A stretch of 34,479 bases of DNA, taken from positions 1-34,479 of the IMG/VR virus record IMGVR_UViG_3300050014_000410, one strand, 5' to 3'. Below, piece after piece: positions 14,659-21,385 of this stretch (its first letter is position 1; the number at the start of each line of letters is the position of its first letter). Source of the DNA: a virus. Both the position numbers and the translations under genes were made by a program. A model generated the notes under the pieces. It was given only the letters and a program-made list of their open reading frames with translations. It was not told where the DNA came from and made no database searches.

Positions 14659-15771
14659 ATGGGGCAGTATTTCTATTCTCAGGCAAATGCGGCCCAACCT
14701 CATGACACGATAATCCAGTCGCTCGACCGGCAGATCGGAAATGATTTTTTCAGGTCTGAGGAGTTCTTGCCCACTTTGGACGATTGGAACCGCGTCCCCC
14801 TCGTTTTTGCCAAGAAACACCCGGACCCCACGCTGTTCCGGACAGATCCCAATAAGGCATTGGAGAAGGTCGGCGGCCGCATCGTCGGCGAGGGCATCAA
14901 TGCGCGCATCGTAGCCCAAGGGGGTACCCGCCTCATGGAGGATCTCAATTGGGGCAACGATGCGAACGTGGACGAGCTGAACGTCAACGGCAGCCTGGGA
15001 CTGTCGACCTGCTTTGGGTACAACAAGGGACCGAACGGGCAGGTAATGGCGCCGATCATCCCCAACCACATCCTGCTTTTCGAAAGGACACCCACGGAAC
15101 AGCCCCGCGACCCTGGGACGTTCGTCCTGAATCAAGAGACCGGGGAAGAGGAAACTATGGCGATCAAAACGAACCAGGGAAAGGTGCTCAGCCAGGAGAA
15201 CGAGGAGGAGCTGAAGGGCATCCACAAGATGGCCGCGACGCTCAAGAACGCGGTCAGTGGGTTCTTGAAAAAGAACGGCGCCGCAAAACCGGATGATCCC
15301 GAGGATGTCGCCGATGGCGGCGCTGACGAGGACAAGGAAAAGGCGGACGGTTCGCAGAAGAAAGAGAGCTGCGACACCCAGAAGAATCAAGCTGAACTGG
15401 AGCTGAAAGAACAAGAGGAATCGGACATGGCAGACGCAAAGATCATGGAAGAGCTGGAAAAGACCAAGGCGAATCTGGCCGTGGCCCAGAACCAGCTCGA
15501 GGTACTGAACAAGGACCGAGACGAGAGAGAGTTCGCGGCGATATGCAACCAGCTCCCGCCCGGAATGCTCTCCAAGGAGCGCATCGAGAACACCAAGAAG
15601 CTGTGGGGCACCGACAAGGCCGGCCTGTTCCGCGAGGCGTTCGAGATCGCCAAGAACCAGAAGCCCATGGGCGCGTCTGGTCAGGAACACACCGGGGTCA
15701 AGACCAACCAGGCCCCGAAGCTGACCGTCGGTTCGATGAGCCGTGCATCCGGCGAATGGAAGGTGCAGTAA
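14659..15771 (+). CDS. Putative head maturation protease/scaffold (DUF2213-like)
   Basis: A 370-residue protein just before the decoration and major capsid genes, the usual place for protease and scaffold. The N-terminal 165 residues include WNRVPLVFAKKHPDP, GRIVGEGINARI, NGSLGLSTCFGYNKGPNG and PNHILLFERTP, which resemble the strand pattern and the final conserved His of DUF2213-type prohead proteases. Catalytic residues cannot be assigned safely; the Ser in LGLSTCF and the His in PNHILL are candidates. Residues about 170-300 are highly charged and coiled-coil-like, typical of scaffolds. An internal ATG at 15427 could give a scaffold-only product starting MADAKIMEEL. Confidence 0.6.
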   Translation: MGQYFYSQANAAQPHDTIIQSLDRQIGNDFFRSEEFLPTLDDWNRVPLVFAKKHPDPTLFRTDPNKALEKVGGRIVGEGINARIVAQGGTRLMEDLNWGNDANVDELNVNGSLGLSTCFGYNKGPNGQVMAPIIPNHILLFERTPTEQPRDPGTFVLNQETGEEETMAIKTNQGKVLSQENEEELKGIHKMAATLKNAVSGFLKKNGAAKPDDPEDVADGGADEDKEKADGSQKKESCDTQKNQAELELKEQEESDMADAKIMEELEKTKANLAVAQNQLEVLNKDRDEREFAAICNQLPPGMLSKERIENTKKLWGTDKAGLFREAFEIAKNQKPMGASGQEHTGVKTNQAPKLTVGSMSRASGEWKVQ

Positions 15772-16644
15772 ATGGCAGTAGAGACAGGTTATCAGACCCC
15801 CACCCACAACATCGTCGTGGCGGGACGGCCTCAGATCATTGACAGCATGAAGCTCGGCGCCGGTATCTACTCCGGCAACCTGGTCGCCAAGGGGACGACC
15901 GACGTGGACGCGGTCCTGGCAGACGGCGTCAAGCCGGCAATCGGATGGGTAGGCTTCGAGCAGGCCAACATCCACGAGAGGCCAGACAACATGACGTCCG
16001 TATGGTCCACCGGCTCATGGGCGCCGGTCATGATCGGCAAGGAATTCGTCGTCTACGCCAACATGGCGGCCGGGTTCAAGGGTGACAAGGGCGATAAGAT
16101 CTGCTCATTCTCCAACGGGCAGGTCGCTCCGTGCGAGATCATCGAGGGCGTCGTTTCACTCAAGATCCCGTTCGGCAAGAGCACCGCAGAACTGAGCACC
16201 GGCATCGTTCTACCGGCCGGCGTCCTGGTGCAGGACTGCGTCGTCCGGGTAGATACCGCCGTCGCAGGGGCAGCGATCGACGTCGGCATGCTATCCAGCG
16301 AGGCCAACGGGGATGCGAACGGGCTCCTGGCCCAGGAGAGCTGCGTCAACGCCGGCAAGGTCGCGCACGTTACCGCCAACACAACGCTGGCGAACTTGAC
16401 CGTGGGCGCATTGATCAGTACCCCGGTAAAGAGCGCAGACGCATCTGCCGTCTACTCGGCCGTGTTCAAGAACCTCAAGACCGACGGTGTCAGCAAGACG
16501 ATCTCCTACACAACCACGAACCACTCGATCGCCGGATACATCTTCGTGGTTGTGAACAGCGCGGGAATGCAGGTCAAGGGGATCCTGGGACAGAGCGTAG
16601 ACGCCACCGCGGCCGCGACCGGCTGCTTCGTGGAGTGTGATTAA
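15772..16644 (+). CDS. Putative head decoration protein
   Basis: A 290-residue beta-rich protein located immediately before the major capsid gene. The start region GYQTPTHNIVVAGRPQIIDS and the early motif GAGIYSGNLVAKGTTDVD (a value passed through LVAKGT) resemble capsid decoration or cement proteins found between protease and capsid genes. The C-terminal 120 residues are rich in Ala, Val and Thr strands and may form a second jelly-roll-like domain on the capsid surface. An AAGGTG element precedes the ATG. The role is inferred from position and composition. Confidence 0.6.
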   Translation: MAVETGYQTPTHNIVVAGRPQIIDSMKLGAGIYSGNLVAKGTTDVDAVLADGVKPAIGWVGFEQANIHERPDNMTSVWSTGSWAPVMIGKEFVVYANMAAGFKGDKGDKICSFSNGQVAPCEIIEGVVSLKIPFGKSTAELSTGIVLPAGVLVQDCVVRVDTAVAGAAIDVGMLSSEANGDANGLLAQESCVNAGKVAHVTANTTLANLTVGALISTPVKSADASAVYSAVFKNLKTDGVSKTISYTTTNHSIAGYIFVVVNSAGMQVKGILGQSVDATAAATGCFVECD

Positions 16645-16646
16645 AC

Positions 16647-17549
16647 ATGGTATACGACCAATCGACCTACGACAGGTTCACGGAATTCATGGACGTGCAA
16701 ATGGTGGACCCGCTGCGTGCGGTCACCATGACCAGGAAACTGATCGAGAAGATCACCCCGGTCGCACCTGGCACCTACAGCGTGAGGTACAACAAGATCA
16801 GAGATATGGGTCTGGCGTCCGTCAGCAAGGGCACCCCGCAGGCCGGCATGGCCCGCGACAACGTGCAGGTCGACCCTACCGTTCTCGGCCTGAACATCTT
16901 CTACAAAGGCTACGTCGCACCCAAATCCGAGTGCGACGCCTTCGCCGCCGGAACGAACACTACTCTCGAAACAACCGACATGATCTCGGCGGCCCAGCGT
17001 GTGGCCGAGAGGGAGGACGAGGTCATGATCAACGGCTGGTCCCCGAACGGCTCGACCTACGAAGCGCCAGGCATGTACCAGCAAGCAGTGGCCAACGGAG
17101 CGATCTCCGGGTCGTCCTTCGGCACCTTCGGCGGCGCCAAGGACTCCGTCAAGGTCGGAGCTGCGGCAGTCACCACGGCCAAGGTCAAGGGCTGCAACTA
17201 CAACCTGATCGTGAACCAGGCGGAATACTGGAAACTGCTGGGCAGCATCTCCACCCTGGGCGTGCCGGAACTCCCGATCGTCAAGGAGATCCTGAACTCC
17301 GTCCAGAAGGGCGCCGCCCCCGGTGACGTGTACTGGTCGTACTACATCCCCGCCGGCTACGGCCTCATGGCCCCGGCCGACCCGACCGGCCTGCACCTGG
17401 ACCTGGTGGTCGCGCAGGACTACAAGAACACCGCCGGATTCGACAGCACCATGGGCGAGCTGTCCCCGATCTACGGGACCACGTTCTGCATCGAAGCATT
17501 GCGGTTCAAGCACGTGGAAAGCGTCATCGCGTTGACCGGACTGGCCTAA
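16647..17549 (+). CDS. Major capsid protein, HK97 fold
   Basis: A 300-residue protein at the site of the major capsid gene. The layout fits the encapsulin/HK97 fold: an N-terminal helix region (YDRFTEFMDVQMVDPLRAVT), the E-loop-like strands (PVAPGTYSVRYNKIRDMGLA), a spine helix (TTDMISAAQRVAEREDEVMI), P- and A-domain strands with GTFGGAKDSVKVGAAAVTTA and VYWSYYIPAGYGLMAPADPT, and a final strand GTTFCIEALRFKHVESVIAL as in encapsulin-like capsids. No N-terminal delta domain is obvious, since the separate scaffold gene is upstream. A C-rich/G-rich hairpin and poly-T run follow the stop. Confidence 0.85.
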   Translation: MVYDQSTYDRFTEFMDVQMVDPLRAVTMTRKLIEKITPVAPGTYSVRYNKIRDMGLASVSKGTPQAGMARDNVQVDPTVLGLNIFYKGYVAPKSECDAFAAGTNTTLETTDMISAAQRVAEREDEVMINGWSPNGSTYEAPGMYQQAVANGAISGSSFGTFGGAKDSVKVGAAAVTTAKVKGCNYNLIVNQAEYWKLLGSISTLGVPELPIVKEILNSVQKGAAPGDVYWSYYIPAGYGLMAPADPTGLHLDLVVAQDYKNTAGFDSTMGELSPIYGTTFCIEALRFKHVESVIALTGLA

Positions 17550-17564
17550 ACCCTTTCATCCTAT

Positions 17565-17584
17565 CCCCCTTCCTTTTTTGGGGG
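17565..17584 (+). terminator. Hairpin with T-run after the major capsid gene
   Basis: CCCCC at 17565-17569 can pair with GGGGG at 17580-17584. The loop carries a run of six T. It lies in the 59-base gap after the major capsid gene and before the connector gene. It could be a partial terminator or a processing site that keeps capsid mRNA levels above those downstream. Confidence 0.45.
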
Positions 17585-17608
17585 ACATATGACACAAAGA
17601 GGAACATC

Positions 17609-18097
17609 ATGACCGCCGACCCCTCGACCCTTCCATACAATTCCCCGTACTCAGTGAGCGATACGCCGGGACCCAACGTGATCAGTACGGCACAGTTCAA
17701 CTATTTGGCAGGCAAGGCGGACCAGAGACTGAGCAAGGAGGCACCGCCCGGCATCGCCCAGGAGGATTACGACAACCTCCAGTTACTGCTCATACTCAAC
17801 ATCATCGAGAGCAACAAAGGCACCAATGTGCTCACGGCGGAGCGCCTTGGCGACTATTCCTATTCAAAGCCGACCGGGACGAACCAGTACCTGGACCAGT
17901 ACGAGCGCGAGCTCGACGTCATACGCCGCAACCTATCGGAGGCGGGCTTTGGCACCCAGGGCCGGTCGGACACCTACATGCCGAGCATGGAGATGGACCA
18001 GTCCCAGATCCCGGTGCTCAACACCGACGATCAGTCGGTCGCCGAACAACTGGCGCTGGATCAGCGCAGGCAGAACAACGGGGGATTCCCGTACTAA
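17609..18097 (+). CDS. Head-tail connector-like protein
   Basis: A 162-residue protein right after the capsid gene, where gp6-like adaptor proteins lie. A helical region (ISTAQFNYLAGKADQRLSKE, DYDNLQLLLILNIIESNKG) matches the helical bundle of such adaptors. The C-terminus is low in complexity (DQSQIPVLNTDDQSVAEQLA and beyond) and may insert into the portal. The assignment is by position and helix pattern, without a diagnostic motif. Confidence 0.55.
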   Translation: MTADPSTLPYNSPYSVSDTPGPNVISTAQFNYLAGKADQRLSKEAPPGIAQEDYDNLQLLLILNIIESNKGTNVLTAERLGDYSYSKPTGTNQYLDQYERELDVIRRNLSEAGFGTQGRSDTYMPSMEMDQSQIPVLNTDDQSVAEQLALDQRRQNNGGFPY

Positions 18098-18109
18098 GGA
18101 AGTGACAAA

Positions 18110-18574
18110 ATGGTAGACATGCAAACAATTCTGGAAGGTCTGGCCGGGACGGCCGCCATAATCCTGGCGGTACTGGCCTTTGGCCTGGACTATGCCCGCC
18201 GGAAATACGGCGCATGGGGAGACAAGATCGTAGCAGGGATCAAGATGCTCCGTGACGGCTCGGTAATGCTGGCGCAGAAGTTCCCGACCGACGAAAAGCT
18301 GGTGAAGTGGTCAAACGACCTATCAGCATCGTACGATGATGTGAACGCGGCCTGGGCAAGCAACGACTGGCTGAACTGGCTGAACCTCATAAAAGCATCG
18401 AGCGACTTCCACGCGACCTATGCGGATTTGCCCGCCGTGATAATGGACCTGGTGAACCGGGTCTGCGCGTTGCCGGCAACCCCCGTTCCGGTCCCGGTCG
18501 TGGTCGCTCCGGAGGTATTATCCTCACCGGGACAGCCGCCGGCCATGGCCTCGACCGCATCCGTGACCCCGTAG
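18110..18574 (+). CDS. Membrane protein with N-terminal transmembrane helix (holin-like?)
   Basis: A 154-residue protein. Residues about 7-27 (ILEGLAGTAAIILAVLAFGL) form one transmembrane helix, followed by a charged helix with DYARRKYGAWGDKIVAGIKM, helical segments, and a Pro/Val-rich C-terminal 35 residues. The plan of one early helix and a soluble helical tail is like LL-H-type holins. It sits between connector genes, next to another membrane protein, and the pair might be the lysis proteins. AAGGAAGTGA precedes the ATG. Confidence 0.5.
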   Translation: MVDMQTILEGLAGTAAIILAVLAFGLDYARRKYGAWGDKIVAGIKMLRDGSVMLAQKFPTDEKLVKWSNDLSASYDDVNAAWASNDWLNWLNLIKASSDFHATYADLPAVIMDLVNRVCALPATPVPVPVVVAPEVLSSPGQPPAMASTASVTP

Positions 18575-18584
18575 GAGTCCCCTC

Positions 18585-18899
18585 ATGGTCCAGACCGACG
18601 AACTTCAGTTTGACCAGGATTTCGCCGACGTAGTGAAGCGGAACCCGGTGGCAGCTCTTGTCATTGAGACGAGGTATCTTCGCCGGGACGTCAATCTCCT
18701 GAACATCAAGGTGGATGGCATATCGGGAAAACGCTGTCCCTGTCAGCAGGTCGTCGATCAGGACAAGGCCATCACCATACTGCAGGCGCAGGCCGCGGAC
18801 GCGGACAAGGGGAAATCCAACATCGTCGTATACCTGGCTCTTATCGCCACAATCGGGCTGACCCTGATCGACCTCTATATGGCCCTAAGGGGGCCCTGA
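18585..18899 (+). CDS. Small membrane protein with C-terminal anchor (XhlA-like?)
   Basis: A 104-residue protein. The N-terminal 75 residues are helical and charged, with a CPC motif near residue 50 and a likely coiled coil (QQVVDQDKAITILQAQAADA). Residues about 81-99 (IVVYLALIATIGLTLIDLY) form a transmembrane helix near the C-terminus. This plan matches haemolysin XhlA-like phage proteins, which help holins. With the upstream membrane protein it may form a lysis pair. TAGGAG lies before the ATG. Confidence 0.5.
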   Translation: MVQTDELQFDQDFADVVKRNPVAALVIETRYLRRDVNLLNIKVDGISGKRCPCQQVVDQDKAITILQAQAADADKGKSNIVVYLALIATIGLTLIDLYMALRGP

Positions 18900-18901
18900 A
18901 C

Positions 18902-19213
18902 ATGATCACCAACCTCCTGAACCAGTCCGTGACCGTCGCCCCCTGGGTCAGCAACGACGCCAAGGGGCGCCCGGTCTACGGCACGGCCGTGACGTACCGT
19001 GCCAGGGTGCAGAGCAATCCTAAGATCATACTCTCCCCGTCCGGACAGAACGTGCTCTTTGGTGGTGTGACCTACGTCGAGCCGGCGGCGATCATCAAGG
19101 TCGATTCACAGATCACTCTTCCCGGGCCGGACTATGCGCAGCCTATCATCGTCGACGTCCGGCCTGCCTATGACAGGGACGGGGCCATGGCGTACTGGAG
19201 AGTGCAGACATGA
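18902..19213 (+). CDS. Head-tail joining (head closure) protein
   Basis: A 103-residue beta-rich protein. The pattern NQSVTVAPWVSNDAKGRPVY, TYRARVQSN, FGGVTYVEPAAIIKVDSQIT and the end VDVRPAYDRDGAMAYWRVQT is that of SPP1 gp16-like or HK97 gp9-like head closure proteins, which form the gate below the portal. The ATG follows the upstream stop by 2 bases, and the TGA overlaps the next ATG. Confidence 0.75.
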   Translation: MITNLLNQSVTVAPWVSNDAKGRPVYGTAVTYRARVQSNPKIILSPSGQNVLFGGVTYVEPAAIIKVDSQITLPGPDYAQPIIVDVRPAYDRDGAMAYWRVQT

Positions 19214-19596
19214 CGGCCGGGTTCAGTGTCACCGGGGCGGAAGGATACACCGAGACCATGCAGCGCCTCGCCCAGAAGTATCCGGAGGCGGCCGGCGAGG
19301 GCGCCTACAAGTTCTGCGAGGAGGTCATGAGCGAGTCCCACGACGAGTGCCCGTACCAGACCCACACGCTTCAGCGGTCGGGCCTGGTCAACGAGCCGGT
19401 CGTGACCCCGGAAGAGATCTCCTGCACCATGGGCTACAACGAGGTCTACGCCGCCGCGCAGCACGAGAACCTGAACTACCACCACGAGCACGGCAAGGCG
19501 AAGTTCCTCGAGGATCCACTGATGAGGAACTTCAACCAGCTCCCCGTCGACATTCAAGAGAAGCTCGACGACGCGATCGCGGAGGAAACGAAATGA
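19210..19596 (+). CDS. HK97 gp10-like tail completion protein
   Basis: A 128-residue protein. It begins with a helix carrying AEGYTETMQRLAQKYPEAAG, then CPYQTHTLQRSGLV, then the GYNEVYAAAQHENLNYHHEH block. The order of small helix, T-L-x-x-S motif and YA-x-x-x-H-E-N is typical of HK97 gp10-like proteins that complete the head-tail joint. The end, DPLMRNFNQLPVDIQEKLDD, also fits. Overlaps on both sides (ATGA) place it within the connector operon. Confidence 0.8.
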   Translation: MTAGFSVTGAEGYTETMQRLAQKYPEAAGEGAYKFCEEVMSESHDECPYQTHTLQRSGLVNEPVVTPEEISCTMGYNEVYAAAQHENLNYHHEHGKAKFLEDPLMRNFNQLPVDIQEKLDDAIAEETK

Positions 19597-19985
19597 CCGA
19601 TACCTGGCTCAAGGAGGTCGAGGACTACCTGGTCGCGCAGGGAGTGGCCACTACCGACGTCATCGGCAGGGAGCACATCCCGCCGTCGCCGACGGTCTTC
19701 ATGTGTCTGCACGCCTACGCCGGCCGGCCGCCGGTATTCGCTCACGATGGCGGCATGACCGAGATGCCCGGCCTGCAGATCGAGATCAGAGACACCGATA
19801 GCGACCACGCACAGCAATGGATGGACCAGGCCGAGGCGGCGTTGCTGCAGGTGACGAACGTTGCCCTGGGCAGCACATTTTACCAAGCGGTCCGTCCCCT
19901 CCAGGCGGCATTCGCCGAGGGCTGGGACGCGACCAAGAGCTTCACGCTGAAACAGAATTATTCCGTGGAACGGAACAAATACTGA
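19593..19985 (+). CDS. Tail terminator/minor capsid-like protein
   Basis: A 130-residue protein from the ATG at 19593, overlapping the preceding stop. An N-terminal helix (LKEVEDYLVAQGVATTDVI) is followed by strands and by GLQIEIRDTDSDHAQQWMDQ with an amphipathic helix, then a C-terminal strand KSFTLKQNYSVERNKY. This matches minor capsid (Minor_capsid_3-like) and tail terminator proteins, which cap the tail tube and bind the head. The longer open frame from 19134 is not gene-like in its first part. Confidence 0.7.
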   Translation: MTDTWLKEVEDYLVAQGVATTDVIGREHIPPSPTVFMCLHAYAGRPPVFAHDGGMTEMPGLQIEIRDTDSDHAQQWMDQAEAALLQVTNVALGSTFYQAVRPLQAAFAEGWDATKSFTLKQNYSVERNKY

Positions 19986-19994
19986 GGTAGAGAA

Positions 19995-20696
19995 ATGGTA
20001 ACACAAGCGAAATTCGGACACGGAGCGGGGCTAACGCGGGCAGGTTACGCCATCTCTGAGATATTGACCCTTACACTGCCCGTCAGGAAGACCGCCGAGA
20101 TCAAGGTGACCAACTTTGACTCTCCGAACAATGCCGAGGAATACATTCCAGGGTTGAAAGAAGGGGACAAGCTCACGGTCAACTGCAACTTCCGGCCAGG
20201 GGACACAAACGGGCAGATGGGGCTTATAGCCGACCAGAACACCGGCGCCATACAGACGTACATCTTCACCGCCCCGCCGGCGATCGGGATCTCAGTACAG
20301 TTCAGCGGGTTCGTCACTGAGGCAGAGCCCGATTTCCCCAACGACAAGGCGGCGACCTTCAAGGCCGTCATCAAGGTCACCGGAGATGTGGTCTACAACG
20401 CCAACGCATCGAGCAACCTGACGGCGCTGGTCGTGTCGAACACAACCCTCGTCCCGGCATTCGTCGGAACGGCCTATGAGTACAACGGCACCGTGACGCC
20501 GGGGACTACATCCATTACCGTCACCCCGACCAACGCCGCGGCGGCGACCATCCTGGTGAACGGCTCCTTAGTGACCAGCGGCAATCCGTCCGGAGCGATC
20601 CTGACCCCGGTCGGATTGACAAATGTGACCATCATCAGCCAGGACACCGGAAAGTCCCCGCTCGTGACCGTGCTGCACCTTGGAAGGGCCTCCTAA
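19995..20696 (+). CDS. Major tail (tube) protein with C-terminal beta-sandwich
   Basis: A 233-residue protein. The first 135 residues resemble siphovirus tail tube proteins: ISEILTLTLPVRKTAEIKVT, SPNNAEEYIPGLKEGDKLTV, NFRPGDTNGQMGLIADQNTG and FSGFVTEAEPDFPNDKAATF. The last 90 residues (LVPAFVGTAYEYNGTVTPGT and on) look like a cadherin-like/Ig-like sandwich that would decorate the tail surface. No sheath gene is seen near it, which supports a non-contractile tail. GAGGTAGAG precedes the ATG. Confidence 0.85.
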   Translation: MVTQAKFGHGAGLTRAGYAISEILTLTLPVRKTAEIKVTNFDSPNNAEEYIPGLKEGDKLTVNCNFRPGDTNGQMGLIADQNTGAIQTYIFTAPPAIGISVQFSGFVTEAEPDFPNDKAATFKAVIKVTGDVVYNANASSNLTALVVSNTTLVPAFVGTAYEYNGTVTPGTTSITVTPTNAAAATILVNGSLVTSGNPSGAILTPVGLTNVTIISQDTGKSPLVTVLHLGRAS

Positions 20697-20710
20697 GCAG
20701 GGTGACCAAG

Positions 20711-21052
20711 ATGATCGCAAAAGTACCCAAACGTGTCGAGATGGACCTGGATAAGCCCAGGTCCTTCTATTATGACATGAGGACGGCCGCGGCGTTCGAG
20801 GACAAGATGGGCAAGGTCCCGGTCAAGCTCGACTGGAACTCCCCCAAGGAGCTCTGCACCATGGTCCACCTGATCCTGCAACGCACTGACGCCAGCCTGA
20901 CGTACGATCAGGTGCTGGAGATGGTGCACGGCCAGAACCTGGACGAAGTGCGGACGGCCGTGGCCGACTGTATGGGGGTCGAGCTGGTCAAGCAAAAGAA
21001 ATCAGCGGACGGGGCCGAGGTCATCAAACCCGAGGAACCGGCAAAAAACTAG
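20711..21052 (+). CDS. Tail assembly chaperone, gpG-like
   Basis: A 113-residue protein between tail tube and tape measure, the place of lambda G. I prefer the ATG at 20711 because GGGTGA lies 5 bases upstream; a GTG three codons earlier is possible. The sequence includes MDLDKPRSFYYDMRTAAAFE, TDASLTYDQVLEMVHGQNLD and a charged tail. Its last codons are GCA-AAA-AAC-TAG, a canonical -1 slippery heptamer at the stop. The normal product would bind the tape measure protein during tail assembly. Confidence 0.85.
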   Translation: MIAKVPKRVEMDLDKPRSFYYDMRTAAAFEDKMGKVPVKLDWNSPKELCTMVHLILQRTDASLTYDQVLEMVHGQNLDEVRTAVADCMGVELVKQKKSADGAEVIKPEEPAKN

Positions 21053-21384
21053 AACCGACCGACTGGCTCGCGTTGTGGGCCTTCGGTCGTAATGACCTGA
21101 AACTTAACACCTACTGGGAAGACGAAAAACTGGGAAAGATGGACGAGTTCTGGACCATGCACCCGCTACAATTCAACACTTTGAGCGAAAGACATTACCG
21201 CAGCATCGCCGAGGGGCGCGCATTCCTGGCGAACGCTCTCGGATGCCAGAAGGAAGACAAGTCCCAGTACACGTCGGACGACTTCATGCCGAAGCCGGAA
21301 GAGGTCGAGGATGACGGATGGGGTGCGCTGTGCGGACAGATGAAGGGTCTGGCCGCACGCTGGGGCGCATTGAAGGAGACCTGA
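20711..21384 (+). CDS. Tail assembly chaperone gpGT-like, made by -1 frameshift
   Basis: A -1 slip at 21043-21049 would join gpG to the frame that continues at CTA (21049) as LEPTDWLALWAFGRNDLKLN and ends with a TGA at 21382-21384. The fusion is about 224 residues from the ATG at 20711, with 111 residues in the second frame. The second frame has no ATG near its start (only a TTG at 21073) and has viral-like codon use, as expected for a T domain. In lambda, GT and G are made at a fixed ratio and load the tape measure. Fusion is inferred from the site and layout. Confidence 0.8.
21043..21049 (+). promoter_or_regulatory. Programmed -1 ribosomal frameshift site A AAA AAC
   Basis: The heptamer fits X XXY YYZ in the G frame and is directly followed by the TAG stop. 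Six bases later CGACCGA (21056-21062) can pair with TCGGTCG (21083-21089), a 7-bp stem at the spacing usual for a stimulatory structure. Confidence 0.8.
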
Positions 21385-21385
21385 C

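Noticed and set aside
21050-21052. TAG read as pyrrolysine in the G gene
   Set aside because: TAG also ends several other genes, and the T domain lies in the -1 frame, so in-frame reading of TAG would not make GT.
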